From the NCBI GenBank assembly GCA_025359065.1, contig JANYHM010000013.1, positions 1-64,000 of the forward strand: a stretch of DNA of 64,000 nt, written 5' to 3'. The notes below the pieces were generated by a model. The model did no database searches, was not told where the DNA came from, and saw nothing but the letters and a program-made list of their open reading frames with translations. A program made the translations under genes and the position numbers. The DNA comes from Synechococcales cyanobacterium GL140_1_metabinner_5_sub (GTDB lineage: Bacteria > Cyanobacteriota > Cyanobacteriia > Cyanobacteriales > Chamaesiphonaceae). Within the stretch, counting starts at the first letter, position 1; every line of letters starts with the position of its first letter. Below are positions 63,389-64,000 of this stretch, one piece after another.

Positions 63389-64000
63389 ATGAACTGCAAT
63401 GTTTGCGCTAATCTGCTAACGACAATCATTTACGATCCTCAGAACAAAATTTCCCTTACCTCTCTATGTCAACTCCAAGCTGGGAGTATTCGGATCTGTG
63501 CCTGCGAGACCTGCGGACATTTACAGACCAATGAAATGGCCGATTTGGAAAGTTACTACAGCAAATCCTACACTATTTTGCTAAATAGCGAAGAAGAGGA
63601 TCAGATCTACAAAGTTATCGATGGCAAACCTCTCTATCGTACTCAGCATCAAGTTGACACACTCTTACAGAAAGTGGTTAACAAGGGGCTACGTATTTTG
63701 GACTATGGCTGTGCTAAGTCCTCGACCATGAAACAGCTCAGTCGTCACGATCTTGATACTCAGATCTATCTCTTTGATGTCAGCGATATGTACGTGGAGT
63801 ACTGGAAATCTTTTTTACCCGCTTCTCAATGGGCAACCTATCAGATTCCGGCAGATTGGTTAAAAACATTTGATTTGGTGACATCCTTTTTTGCATTGGA
63901 ACATATTGCAGATTTAGAACTATGTCTCAATCAAGTCAAATCTTGCTTAAAGCCCAAAGGCACCTTCTATTTTATTGTGCCCAATACCTTTACCAATCCC
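63389..64000 (+). CDS. Class I SAM-dependent methyltransferase (partial, runs off the window)
   Basis: This is 204 codons from the ATG at 63389, with the stop outside the window. The N-terminus has a zinc-knuckle (CNVCANLL; CACETCGHLQTNEMADLESY), then a SAM-binding motif LRILDYGCAKSSTMKQLSRH, then FDLVTSFFALEHIADLELCL. It matches Methyltransf_23-type enzymes with an N-terminal zinc domain, like the C-methyltransferase at 58963. It belongs to the same operon, 14 bp downstream of the hydroxylase. Confidence 0.8.
   Translation, partial: MNCNVCANLLTTIIYDPQNKISLTSLCQLQAGSIRICACETCGHLQTNEMADLESYYSKSYTILLNSEEEDQIYKVIDGKPLYRTQHQVDTLLQKVVNKGLRILDYGCAKSSTMKQLSRHDLDTQIYLFDVSDMYVEYWKSFLPASQWATYQIPADWLKTFDLVTSFFALEHIADLELCLNQVKSCLKPKGTFYFIVPNTFTNP

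Overview
The window is chromosomal DNA from a cyanobacterium. The lineage is shown by rpaA (response regulator of circadian and phycobilisome functions), cpcT (phycocyanin bilin lyase), sqdB (sulfolipid synthesis), pxcA (light-dependent proton extrusion), a DUF3493 gene, a lipid-A-disaccharide-synthase-related gene, and very frequent CGATCG / GCGATCGC (HIP1-type) octamers on both strands. I would not name a genus from the sequence alone.

Layout. 1-0.6 kb: the tail of a phytanoyl-CoA dioxygenase gene and a toxin-antitoxin pair in which the DUF433 antitoxin is intact and the DUF5615 toxin is broken by a short palindromic repeat. 1-18.5 kb: a surface and secretion block. It has a ~2200-residue Calx-beta adhesin, a two-partner secretion pair (short TpsA plus TpsB), an exported TPR-CHAT protein, an exported trypsin-like protease, a small regulator with a vMAP-type HTH, a large outer-membrane-type protein and a small Ala/Thr-rich secreted protein. 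19-25.6 kb: housekeeping genes (ilvA, TetR regulator, TPR protein, universal stress protein, SDR, LpxB-like, DUF3493, tRNA-Pro with clear promoter and terminator). 25.9-39 kb: an orphan ABC ATPase, an epimerase and a glycosyltransferase, then rnhB, a Kir-type K+ channel, an Hsp70-like ATPase, trpG, and the coupled set pxcA-cimA-54-residue ORF, and a helicase-like P-loop protein.

39-44.4 kb is an accessory island: a NACHT-WD40 STAND protein with an N-terminal HTH and a degenerate restriction-endonuclease-like domain, a divergent 47-residue membrane peptide, a truncated HNH nuclease gene with its small partner ORF, and a decayed duplicate of the NACHT gene's 3' end. This is the best candidate for an antiphage or self/non-self system.

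44.4-57 kb: housekeeping and photosynthesis-related genes (pgi, MFS transporter, rpaA, hflX). A six-gene operon encodes a pseudo-receiver protein, a 2Fe-2S ferredoxin, two V4R proteins, a repeat protein and a phycobiliprotein-like protein. It resembles the Synechocystis slr0144-slr0152 (PAP) operon for photosystem II assembly. sqdB and cpcT follow. 57.2-64 kb: a surface-sugar operon (CDP-glucose synthesis and dehydration, C-methyltransferase, 3,5-epimerase, PLP aminotransferase, phytanoyl-CoA-dioxygenase-like hydroxylase, a second methyltransferase) with a PD-(D/E)XK nuclease-like gene inside it. It runs off the right end.

All homology statements come from reading the translated sequence and remembered family features; no search was run.
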